DNA from: Amphiura filiformis
Taxonomy: Eukaryota > Echinodermata > Ophiuroidea > Amphilepidida > Amphiuridae
NCBI RefSeq assembly: GCF_039555335.1
Contig: NC_092640.1
Span: 29,240,026 to 29,304,025, forward strand
Length of the DNA: 64,000 nucleotides
Direction of reading: 5' to 3'
Numbering within the stretch: position 1 is the stretch's first letter; the number at the start of each line of letters is the position of its first letter. The notes beneath the pieces are model-generated. The model was given only the letters and a program-made list of their open reading frames with translations, was not told where the DNA came from and did no database searches. Position numbers and translations under genes: made by a program. Of this stretch, positions 33,619 through 44,700 are shown piece by piece.

Positions 33619-34140
33619 CAGTAAACAAAAGAATTAAGGTAGCAGTTGTGAACGCCCCTGTATATCCTAAATAAAGACAAATGTGTCAAAATTAAAACAA
33701 CCAGCCGATGCCTGTACTCTTTAGTTCTGATTTAAGACCTTATTTGTTGAAATTGGTTGAGAATTAAAGAAACGGTGATCCAAAACCTAATGAAGATATC
33801 AAATAAAAAGTTGCACTTTTGTGTTCTAAACTATGAAAGTACGGCGCTAGTTTTTCGTGCTAATCAATGAAAGCACGGCGCTGAACTTCTTGTTCGCGAA
33901 CGCTTCGTGTACAAATCAATAGGGCATGTCATGTGGCAAACTGCAACTTTTAAATTTGAATCTTCCTTGTGGTTTTTGATCGTCGTGTCTTTATTTCTTG
34001 AACAATTTCAACGAATGGGGTCTTAAATTCGAGCTTAAAAATGCGGCTATTGGCTGTTGGTTCCAATTATGACATATTTGACTTTGTTTAGGATATACAG
34101 GGGGTGAACGTAACTGGTACCTTAATTATTTGGCTTACTG
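33619..34140. mobile_element. TA-flanked foldback element, 522 bp
   Basis: CAGTAAACAAAAGAATTAAG and its inverse (ending GGCTTACTG at 34140) are flanked by TA. Arm similarity continues inward: GGATATACAGGGGGTGAACG opposite CGCCCCTGTATATCC, and TGTTGAAATTGGTTGAG opposite CTTGAACAATTTCAACG. Nearly the whole element is one imperfect palindrome. Confidence 0.75.
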
Positions 34141-34142
34141 TA

Positions 34143-34390
34143 TATGTGATGCGATCAAGCAAAATCAGTCGGAACTCGGAAATATTAAATTTGCTTTTTT
34201 ATAGGATAGTAAAAAGCATTTAAATATCTTGATTATGCAGAAAACCCCATTGAAATTGAACGACCAGTTCCAAAGATATGAGCAATTAAAGAGTTTCCAA
34301 AACAAAAGGAAATATTTTCTTTGTATGCCTATATCTCAAAATCAATATTTCCGAATTCCGACTGATTTTGCTTGATCGCATCACATATAG
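34143..34390. mobile_element. Second foldback, abutting the first
   Basis: TATGTGATGCGATCAAGC, continuing AAAATCAGTCGGAA, is matched in inverse at 34340-34388, about 48 bp, with TA at both borders. It lies end to end with 33619-34140. Confidence 0.7.
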
Positions 34391-34870
34391 TGTGCGAATT
34401 GAGTTGGAGAACTGAGTGAAAGAATGACTTGTAGTAAGCGAGTGAATGAATAAGACGGTGATTGAGTGATGGGCGAGGGGTGAGGGCAGTGGCATAGGCA
34501 GACTTTTACAGAGGGTGGTCAAAGAGGGGGCAAGCCAACTTTTAAGGGGGTGCAAACTTTGACGAAAATGGTCAAAAATGGGCGAAAAAGTACAAAAAGG
34601 GCTACAAATCTTACATATCAGGGCAGCCAGCATCCCACAGGGGGGCAAGACTTCTCACAGGGAGGCAGCTGCCCCCCCTTGGCTACGCCACTGAAGTGGT
34701 GGGTGAGTGGGTGAACAGGTATACTGATGAGTGAGTATTGAATAATTGAATGAATGATTGATTGGTTAATGATTGATTACTTGATTGTATTAATTGAATG
34801 GCTGAGTAAGTGATAACATATTGTCTGATTGATTGAGTTATAGAGTATTGCTTGATTCATCAGAAATGAT
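34391..34870 (-). repeat. Degenerate GAGTGAATGA satellite (complement of 33330-33616)
   Basis: Words such as GAGTGAATG, ATTGATTG and GGTGAGTGG recur without a fixed period. A hAT-like MITE interrupts the tract at 34487-34693. Confidence 0.65.
34487..34693. mobile_element. hAT-like MITE, CAGTGGCRTAG ends
   Basis: CAGTGGCATAGGCAG at the left and GGCTACGCCACTG at the right are inverted ends of a form common among hAT MITEs. I could not confirm an 8-bp duplication (GGTGAGGG versus AAGTGGTG). Confidence 0.6.
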
Positions 34871-34889
34871 TGAATTTGTTTTATGTATA

Positions 34890-35420
34890 TAATGACATCA
34901 TCCCATGAATATTCTTAATTAATAACGTCACCTCATGAATATTCATCAATGTCATCTTATATTCATAGTGACTTCATCTCATGAATATTCATTAATGACA
35001 TCACCATAATGACATGTCATAAATATTCATTGTCACCTCATGAATATTCAAAATGACATTCATCTTGTGACTATTCCTAATGTAGTCATCTCATGAATTT
35101 TCATTGATGTTACCTCATGAATAATCACGTATGACCTCACCTCATGAATATTTCAAATATCATTGTGAATATTCATGTCATAAATATTCATTAATGTTAC
35201 CTCATGAATATTCCAATGTCATTCACCTCATGACATCATCTCATAAATGTTACCGATTGAATATTCAAAATGACATCATTCATCTCATGAATATTCATGT
35301 ATCTCATAAATATTAATGATGTTACCTCATGAATATCTTGATGTCATCTCAAGAATATATTGATGTCATCTCATGAATATTCATATTAAATCAATGTCAT
35401 CTCATGGATACTCATAACTA
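34890..35420. repeat. Satellite of CTCATGAATATTCAT units
   Basis: About fifteen degenerate copies of CATCTCATGAATATTCATNA occur at roughly 25-45-bp spacing, often with TGATGTCA or AATGACATCA beside them. The core ATGAATATTCAT is a perfect 12-bp palindrome. It is non-coding. The 35421-35900 interval shows nothing further. Confidence 0.85.
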
Positions 35421-35900
35421 CTGCCCATTCAATTAGCTTAGACCAGGTGTTTTTTGTTTTTTAAATATTTGAAAACAATCCATTTTTTTTTGTCAGTCAT
35501 CAAAGAAAAGTGTGAGCACACCCTTACACCCAGCGTGATTTATATACTTTCAAATTCCAGAACCCCATTTCTTTTCAATTTTGCCTCATTTTAGGCAGTT
35601 ACTTCGGTCCACCAAAAGGGTGACGACCTTTTCACAAATCGCAACCTTTTCACAAATTTAGTGGGATGGCCCATTCTTAACTTAGGGACAGCATAGGTCC
35701 TATCGAATACTACATCACTCGTTCTCATTTAAACAAATTCTGTCCACCATGAGGCCTCCACAGGGCAATTCGCATGATACAATAAAACAGGTGATAGGTA
35801 TCATGAATGGTTGTGGAATCGAATTAGAGACCTGTCCCACTGACACTTCAAACTGTCCACTACATGGCTGCCTTCTTCTTCTTGCATGTGAAACCTAATA

Positions 35901-36240
35901 AGGCCAAGAAAAAAAATGTTTGTTTGCCTTTTCCCGACCGACAAAAAAATCATGAAAATCTTGGGTCACGTTTTTATTTTTATAACCTCAAAAAATTATA
36001 TATACTTTTCTAAGATATTTTTGAGCATTTTGAAACCCAAACTTTGGCAAATGATACCTCATGACTATGTTTCCATGACTGTTCTCATTTTTCTTTGTTT
36101 GTGTTTTGTTTTTGAAACAAATGTGGGACATCTGCTGTTTACATCATATCAAAAAAAAAATCCAAAAAAAATTGACCTACCGACCCTCCTGATTTTTTTT
36201 TTCATGAAAGGGCAAACAAACAATTTATTTTTCTTGGCCT
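35901..36240. mobile_element. 340-bp MITE with AGGCCAAGAAAAA ends
   Basis: AGGCCAAGAAAAAAAATGTT and TTGTTTGCC on the left are matched by the inverse near 36210-36240. The 108-codon open frame inside (35916-36242) is a by-product of the AT-rich element. The 36241-36508 interval is unassigned. Confidence 0.7.
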
Positions 36241-36508
36241 AACCATGAGATATTTAGATCTCAGGATGCTTTCTGAACAGTCAGTCCCTTATTTCTGCAT
36301 CAACTTCAGTGAGACGCAGTTGCTCCATTTGGCAGTCCATAGACAGGACAATCAGGGATGTTAAAATAATTCTATATGTTCACTGCAAGTGTTGCTACCA
36401 CTGACAACTTTATTTTCTACTGACACCAAAGAAAATGACAAGTGTTCAGAACTTACAAATGTTACTTTAAATTGTACTGTGTTAAGTAAAACTCAATATT
36501 AAAACATA

Positions 36509-37333
36509 CAGGGTGAGTCAAAAAAGTGCAATAGAGCAAAGAATCGATATTTATGTAAGAACCACAGTGAACTTTCCAATTATTGAAAGTTTCTAGAAAT
36601 GCCACACTCAATAGTTACCTGTTGTGAAAAAATGAAGTCAATCACATCTACCGTTTACTTTTTATGAGTCCTTTTGCTGCGATACCCGCTTTCATTGTTT
36701 GTCCAGGAGGTAACATGTATTTTGAATGAGAGCACACAATGCACGATAAAGGCACCAGCTCTGAAACTGACTTTAACTTAAATAAGGTTGATTTTTCCGT
36801 TATTTTAATTTCTTTTTTTCTGTTCAAACAAACTTTCTAACATTACTTTAAGTCCTTCATACCTCACTTGACTCCAACTCCAGTTTTTTTAATCCTAATA
36901 TGTCCAACTTACTGGATATTTCATAATTCACGTTTTTGATAGAGAATAAACATCTTTAAAGTAAAGGTAAAATGAAAATAACAACACAGAATGTTTCTTT
37001 TCCTTAAACAAGACCAAGGTCAATAACAATTTGGGTGCTCCATTTTATTTCAATGCCAATGAGGTTAAGAAAATAGCAGTTGTTCCAAATCTACCTTACA
37101 CAAAGTGAGCTGACATTCAAATTTTAGATGTTTCTTGGACAAACATTAAAATTGGGTATCACTATAAAATGTGTCATAAAAACAAAACGGTAAATGCTAA
37201 TTCCTTGGTTTTTTCACACAAGGTCACTAATGGATATATCATTTATAAAATATTTTAAAACCTAAAAGGTTCAACTCGGTTCTTAAATAAAAATGGATTC
37301 TTATCTCTATTGCACTTTTTTTGACTCACCCTG
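36509..37333. mobile_element. TA-flanked element, 825 bp, CAGGGTGAGTCA ends
   Basis: CAGGGTGAGTCAAAAAAGTG, continuing CAATAGAG, is perfectly matched in inverse at 37306-37333, apart from one A in the run, and TA flanks both ends. There is no coding capacity. By its TA target it is a Tc1/mariner-like MITE. Confidence 0.85.
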
Positions 37334-37544
37334 TACATGCCATGAAAACTAAATAAATTATGGGTCATAGCACTGATGGTGCTTTGCATTTTGTATATAG
37401 ATTATAGATAAAAACAGGTTCAATTGAAAATTATTTCAAATTTGTTAAAAACAAATATTATTTAATATTTGCAGTGCCAGTTACTAGTGTTACTTGTTGT
37501 TTTTACCTAGTAAAAGGGATGCTTTACCTAGTAAAGGGATGCCA

Positions 37545-37790
37545 AGGGCCCTCTGCCTCCGAAAATCAGTGAAGGCCCGCAAAAGATACATCTGGCAGGC
37601 CCAAATGGCTCGTGAAAAATGTACCATTTTTCTCACTTATTTGTGGGGTTCATAGGTTAAAACCAAGGGCCCAAATTCGGGCCCCAAAAAAATTTGTGAG
37701 GGCCCTCAAACATTTAAGATCGCAGGCCCAAATGGCCCTCAGAAATTCTGGCTTATTTCGAGGCCTGGGGATGCTTTTTATGATCTTGAA
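37545..37790. repeat. Tandem GGCCC-rich repeat, two copies
   Basis: GGGCCCTC, GCAGGCCCAAATGGC and TCAGAAA-like words occur twice about 118 bp apart (37552 and 37669 onward). The following 37800-38460 interval contains repeated TGACAAACTTC and GACAAATT words but no gene. Confidence 0.6.
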
Positions 37791-38500
37791 ACGTCACTTG
37801 TTTTGTCATTTTTTACTCACAGTTTGGATGTTGTTGAACATATTAATCAGTTTTAACATAAATTCTGGTAATCTTAATGGACCAAGTAATTGAATGATTG
37901 ACAAATCTATTATCGCCCATTGACAAATGTAGATCGTCCGGAGACTATAAAGAGACAAGATATTGTACACATGACAAACTTCAGTGACAAACTTATTCAG
38001 AGCTGACAAATTCTGTGACGAACTTCAGTGCAATGACAAATTAGCTCTTGGTAAAAAGAACACCATTTTGAAAAACCTTCAATTTTCGCGATCTTGTTTT
38101 ACAGTGAAGTTACATGTGCAAGTGAGTCGAGTATTGTACTGAAATTGAAGATAAAATAGTTGTATTTTAATGCAGATACTAATTTTTTTGTACAGTAGTG
38201 CATGATTAAAATACAACATTTTTACCTTTCATTCATAGTACAAATCCTGACTACATGCCAAACAAGTGTTTTGTAGTGCAACAAATTCATTTTTGTCAAG
38301 TGAAAAATTACACTGTCATCATGACAAACTAATTTTACTGAAATACAAATTTTACAAAATTAATTTTTGTGCAAGACAAATTATATTGCATTATTATGAG
38401 AATTTAGTAAATATTCAACCATTTTGCATGACAAGTTAGAATTAGGGGTGTAAATCTCAAACGGGGTTGCCCGAATGTCACCTCATTGACCTCAGGCATA

Positions 38501-38681
38501 TTGGGCTATTCCAGTTGAAATCCATACACCCACTGTGGAAGACATAACCTTAATCTTCCACACAGGGGTTGTGAATTTCAAATATGGTTATCTGAATGGG
38601 CATCTCCATTTTAAATCTACACCCCCTGTGCAGGAAATTATGGTAATCGGGGCTGTATGGATTTCAACTGGAATAGCCCAA
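38501..38681. mobile_element. 181-bp MITE, TTGGGCTATTCC ends
   Basis: TTGGGCTATTCCAGTTGAAA and its exact inverse are flanked by TA (38499-38500 and 38682-38683). The central part has two further short inverted CACAGGGG/CCCCTGTG blocks. Confidence 0.8.
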
Positions 38682-39256
38682 TACATGTACATGTGTTACA
38701 TACTGAGGAAAATTTGTAATTGGAAATGATGTGCAACAAGGATGCAAATCAGACCTCCCTCCGTTAATTGAACAACAAATCACATTCAAAGGTTATACTA
38801 TGATCAGCTCGTAATAGGTGAGCCGAGAATTGTCCAGTTTTTGTTACTCATGCACAAGTCAATTAAGTCCCAACTTATGGCCACATAAATTCACAAATGC
38901 AGGTGTCAGACACGCAATACGTAGTTCGAATAGGTGCTGCGCCCAGCTGTATATGTACGCCATTCTATATCAATCCATGTTATTACGAGTCCCGCCGATT
39001 AAGAGCTGATCAGAGTATAAGGCTGTACTAGTCAAATTTCAAAATAATTGTTTGAACTTTTCAATATTAACAAGAAAATATAGAACACTTGAAGTATTTT
39101 ACAACGTAGAGTGTACTTAACTTTATACAATAAATATCTGCAATGTTCAAAAGTAGATTTTTGCAGACCTTCATTTTTGAGGAGCTCGATTGCACCCGAG
39201 TTCCTACAGCTCTCCTTAACAACATTTCAGGAGTATGATTTGCTGAGCTCTTCACT

Positions 39257-39999
39257 ACTTGAATCCCTATGTTTTAATACAGAATACAGATATTAAAAGA
39301 TTGAGCTCCTTGTTGAGCACCTTAGTAAACTTAGGAGAGTGATTATTAACAGAGCTCCTGCAATTTTCAAAAATGAAGGCCTGTTTTTGTTAGCCCAAAT
39401 CAATATTTGTTTTAACTTTTCTTGTAATTTATTGGAATTGGCTAACAAAATTTACATCTGACTCATCAATCCTATCAAAGGAATTTCTTCACTGGAATTA
39501 TACAATGTGTTCAAATATTTACAAATTACAATCTTTGTATAATAATATCAATTGAAAGAAGTTGAAATTATGAATACAATTGAATTGAAGTTTTGTTTAT
39601 AATATACAGTATCCACCAATAATATACTTGAATCCCTATGTTTAATACAGAATACAGATATTAAAAGATTGAGCTCCTTGTTGAGCACCTTAGTAAACTT
39701 AGGAGAGTGATTATTAACAGAGCTCCTGCAATTTTCAAAAATGAAGGCCTGTTTTTGTTAGCCCAAATCAATATTTGTTTTAACTTTTCTTGTAATTTAT
39801 TGGAATTGGCTAACAAAATTTACATCTGACTCATCAATCGTATCAAAGGGATTTCTTCACTGGAATTATACAATGTGTTCAAATATTTACAAATTACAAT
39901 CTTTGTATAATAATATCAATTGAAAGAAGTTGAAATTATGAATACAATTGAATTGAATTGAAGTTTTGTTTATAATATACAGTATACACCAATAATATA
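39257..39999 (+). repeat. Tandem duplication, about 369-bp unit, two copies
   Basis: ACTTGAATCCCTATG begins copies at 39257 and 39626. They differ by a few substitutions and small indels, so the duplication is recent. It is non-coding. Confidence 0.95.
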
Positions 40000-40028
40000 A
40001 ATTGACATTTTAGGAATAGATGCATGGT

Positions 40029-40312
40029 TGGGCTATTCCATTTGAAATCCACACTACCCCTGTGTAAGATTTTAGAAATATGTTTCACAGAGGGAGTATG
40101 AATTTCAAATGGAATGAACACATTTATGCAGCTCCATTTGGAACTCTCCCTTCCTCTGTGGAAGATTCAGGTCAAATCTTTCTCAGAGGGTGTATGAAAT
40201 TCAAATGGAGCAGCCTAATGTGCTGATTCCATTTAAAATTCATACTCCCTCTGTGAAACATATTTCCAAAATCTTCCACAGGGGTAGTGTGGATTTAAAA
40301 TAGAATAGCCCA
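40029..40312. mobile_element. Compound MITE related to 38501-38681
   Basis: The ends TGGGCTATTCCATTTGAAAT are in inverse orientation and the interior repeats the ATTTCAAATGGA block two more times. This looks like two or more fused or internally duplicated copies of the TTGGGCTATTCC family. The 40313-41090 interval has no supported feature. Confidence 0.75.
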
Positions 40313-41090
40313 GTGACTGTCATGTTGTATAATTATTAATAAAATTGAAACATAAAATTGACATAATCATATCAGTGAAGAAATCAAAGTGCTGAGATGT
40401 ACAGAATTATTTTCTTACTTTTAAACCATTGAACACATTCCTCTATCTTCTATACCAAATCAAAATATTTACAAATGCCAAGTTTTATAATATATGTTAC
40501 ATGGACTTACATCCACAGAATACTCTAGTCCATTTCGCTTTCTCAAGACCCTACAGATTATACGGTACAGCCTTTGATCGCTCATGTAATTACAATTATC
40601 TGCAAGTATAATGTGTACCCTAAGCATTTACACTAGGCAAATTTATAACTACTTCAGGAGTTTCCTATTAAGTATTACCAAGCTTCTAATTATTATTTGC
40701 ATGTCTTAAAATGTCAAAATATTGCTGTTAACCCCCAATTTTTTACACACTAGCCAGCCCAGTATTTTCTTAAAAATTACCAGCCTAACAGCATGCAATC
40801 TATATGCCATGCTCCATGTGACTTTAATTAAAGTTTATTCAGATGTTTATGATGTGATGAACAATTTCATTGCATAATGAATCTGGTCATTGCTGTGATT
40901 TAATTTTGATTAACTTGGCGGCAATCCGATTGATTGCTGGGAAAATAAGTCAAGTGATTAATGATCAGATCCGCAGTTTGTTATTCTACGAGACCAGATT
41001 GAACAGCAATTTTTGCTGTGCTATGATAATTATGCGGGTTAGGTTCATCCAATTATAAAAAAGACACTAGAGGCTTTTAATATGTAGTCG

Positions 41091-41270
41091 TTGGGCAGGA
41101 AAAACCTCCTCTGTTCTTGTGGCCCTTGAACATGTGTAAAACAAAACTGCCAAGAAGTTACATAGGAGGTTTTGCTTTAAATATGTTCAGGGGCCAAGAG
41201 GTTACATAGGAGGTTTTGCTTTAAATATGTTCAGGGGCCAATAACACATAGGAGGTTCTTCCTGCCCAGC
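41091..41270. mobile_element. Short element with GGGCAGGAA ends and a 52-bp tandem core
   Basis: TTGGGCAGGAAAAACCTCCT and the inverse near 41248-41270 enclose two copies of AGGTTACATAGGAGGTTTTG, continuing through TATGTTCAGGGGCCAA. Related sequence appears at 54130-54175. Confidence 0.6.
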
Positions 41271-41303
41271 GTCGATTTACAGGTAGTATTACAACAGGTA
41301 AGT

Positions 41304-41309
41304 TTTATT
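41304..41309 (-). terminator. Possible poly(A) signal of the ZCWPW1-like gene (distal)
   Basis: AATAAA on the minus strand, about 114 bp past the stop codon. A second one is at 41349-41354, 69 bp past the stop. Either could end the transcript. Confidence 0.4.
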
Positions 41310-41422
41310 ATGTGTATCTGACCACTGACCGAAGATGGTTGGCGGCTATTTATTACTGTTTCAGAGAGTGCTATAATAAATTTGAAAACTGATGATATTT
41401 TCCCTCTGTTCAAGAACTATCA

Positions 41423-41706
41423 TCATTCTTCTATCAGATCAAATGGTTGGGAATCCTCCTGACTATTATGGTCAAGCAACTGACTTACTTTCTCACTTAC
41501 ACTATCAGGTTCCAGATCATTGACAGGGTTCTCCGGCCAATTCATATCCATACAAAAATCTTCACTATCATTCTCATCATCTTTAGTTTTGTTTTCTCTT
41601 TCACTTGATCCTGCTGCAGGAGACTCGCATTTTGCTTCTTTTTCTGCCCCTTCTTCTGAAATGTCATTTGTTTCTACCAAACTCTCCGTATCATTACACA
41701 GGCTTC
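41423..41706 (-). CDS. ZCWPW1: ZCWPW1-like exon 13 (terminal)
   Basis: It encodes 94 residues, acidic and polar, ending QPFDLIEE and a stop. Acceptor GTGAACAG|, joined in phase 1 to exon 12 across a 4.7-kb intron filled by the AAAGGTCA array. Confidence 0.85.
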
Positions 41707-44700
41707 CTGTTCACAAAATGTATAAACAAATATAAAATATTGTTTACATTTTGAGTATCTATATAATTAATGCTCCAATTGTATTTTCTGGTAATATATT
41801 ATCACACATCCGAAGTAGGAATTTGGTTCAATTTTGATGCAGATAACACAAAATATAATGTTCATTATTTGAAAAGTTATATAGTCACAATAATTGTTTG
41901 GGGGAAACAAAAGATTTGTAGAACACAAGTTCATAACATCACTCTCCTTTACAAAAATTGCAGGAACAGTGGCCAAAGACCAATTATCATTCATGGACAT
42001 AGCTCTGAACAAAAGCAGTGCCCTAATCAATATACATCTCCATAAACTTTGCAGAATGACTCAAGACAACATCCCTAAAACAGCACTTTACTGGACACCT
42101 CAAGGCAAACAAAACAGGGGAAGACCAAAAACAACTTAGAGAACAGTGGCAGCAGAGCTTAAGAAACTAAAGTTATCATGGGCTGAGGCAGAGAAGAGGG
42201 CTAAAGACAGAACTGGATGGAGGAACTTGGTTGTGGCCTTATGTCCTGCATGGGATGAAGAGGATAAGTAAGTAAGTAATTGCAGCCATGTTTCATTCAG
42301 GTAAACCAGAACAAGTAGCACCAGAAGAATTTTTGCCTGCATCATTTTTTCATGGGAGAAAACTAACAGGCTTAGCCACCTATACAAACACAGAGTGTAA
42401 TACCTATATAAACTGAGCCACCTCTTGATGCTTTCTAATTTTTACAAGCCGCGTCAAACGTCGGCTTGTGCTATCTCTTCTCAATTCTTTTTACCTAGCC
42501 GGGACACCGCTAGGTCTTGGGATGCTATCGGATCTTTCTTCTGGCAACACGTGACATTTTGCGTGACTTGCCACGTTTCGCCCCCAGCTCTGTTATGCTT
42601 TGACTGATTTTGACCATACTTGGTCACAAACACCACTGACCATGTCCCCACATGTGACATGACATTGGACTCCATTTGACCTTTGACCTGCTCACAATGG
42701 CAAAAATGCAATTTTTACTCTAACATGCTTCTTCTGCCACAAATTACATAGTACGATGATGTCACTTACACATATGCATCGGCTATATCCAGTGCCTATA
42801 AATTATTCACAGAATTTGGGTCAAAGGTCATTAAGGGGTCATTTCCGGTCTGAAAGCTAAAAATATTTAAAAATCACTGTTTTTACAAATTACATAGCAG
42901 AGTGTTGTCATTAGCACACATGCATTGCTACCAACCAGGGTCTTTGGGGTGTCTACAGTTTCGGGGTCAAAGGTCATTAAGGGGTCGCTTCCGGTCAAAA
43001 ACCAAAAATCATCAAATATGTTCATTTTTTTATATCTCAAAACGTAACCAAACCAGAGCGATATAAACTTCATATATGCATTAGTGTTACCCGATGTATG
43101 CACGGTATTTTTTATTTTTTGGTCAAAGGTCATTTAGACGTCATTTCGGTTTTAAGCTAAATAACTTCAAGAATTTTTATCTCCATAACTAAGCACAGTT
43201 GATTTTTTAAATTTAAACTGTAACAATGCATTTTCTCGGTGTATATAAGGTTTTTTTTATATTGGGGTCAAAGGTCATTAAGGAGGTCAAAACGTCAAAT
43301 TTGCAAAAAAAGTTTAAAATTACGGAAAAGTAGCTGTATATCAGCCTATGGAAGACGGATAAAGCCCCTACATGCTACAGTGAAGCTCCATTAACGGTGT
43401 TAGATGTCCACAATAGCAGGTCAAAGGTCAAACTTTAAGTTAAGACTGGCATTTCCGGCCCCGGCTAGGTCCAGATCTGTAACCAGATCTAGTTCTTACC
43501 TAGCCGGGATCCGGCTAGGTCTTGTGATCCTATCGGATCTTTCTTCTTTCTTCTTCTGGCAACACATGCGTGACTTGCCACGTTTCGCCCTAGCTCTGTT
43601 ATACTTTGACCGATTTTGACCATACTTGGTCACAAGCACCACTGACCATGTCCCCACATGTGACATGACATTGAACTCCATTTGACCTTTGACCTGCTCA
43701 CAATGGCAAAAATGCGATTTTTACTCTAAAATGCTTCTTCTTCCACAAATAACATGTGATGGTGACATGCTTAGGTCATGTGACTTGACTTTGGTCGGTG
43801 CCCATAAATTATTCACAGAATTTGGGTCAAAGGTCATTAAGGGGTCATTTCCGGTCTGAAAGCTAAAATATTCAAAAATCACTGTTTTTACAAATTACAT
43901 AGCAGAGTATTGTCATTAGCACACATGCATTGCTACCAACCAGGGTCTTTGGGGTGTCTACAGTTTTGGGGTCAAAGGTCATTAAGGGGTCGCTTCCGGT
44001 CAAAAACCAAAAATCATTAAATATGTTCATTTTTTTTTATCTCAAAACGTAACCAGACCAGAGTTGCATAAACTTCATATATGCATTAGTGTTACCCGAT
44101 GTGTGCACGGTATTTTTATTTTTTGGTCAAAGGTCATTTAGACGTCATTTCGGTTTTAAGCTAAATAACTTCAAGAATTTTTATCTCCATAACTAAGCAT
44201 AGTAGATTTTTTAATTTAAACTGTAACAATGCATTTTCGCGGTATGTATGAGGTTTTTTTATATTGGGGTCAAAGGTCATTAAGGAGGTCAAAACGTCAA
44301 ATTTGCAAAAAAATTGTTTAAAATTACGGAAAAGTAGCTGTATCTCAGCCTATGGAAGACGGATAAAGCCCTTACATGCTACAGCGATGCACCATTAATG
44401 GTGTGAGATGACTGATCAAAGGTCAAAGATTAGCATTTCCGGCCCGGACCGCCCGGCTAGGTTCAGATCTGTTCCCAGATCTAGTTACCTAGCCGGGACA
44501 CCGGCTAGGTCTTGTGATGCTATCGGATCTTTCTTCTTTCTTCTTTCTTCTGGCAACAAATTTCAAAATGCTTCTTCTCCTACATGTTACATCCTACAAT
44601 GACGTCACTTGCACATATGCATCGGCTATATCCAGTGTCTATAGGATATTCACAAATTTGGGGTCAAAGGTCATTAAGGGGGCATTTCCGGTATAAAACC

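Noticed and set aside
35916-36242. 108-codon hydrophobic frame as a membrane protein
   Set aside because: It spans a MITE from end to end and gains its hydrophobic look from T-rich sequence.
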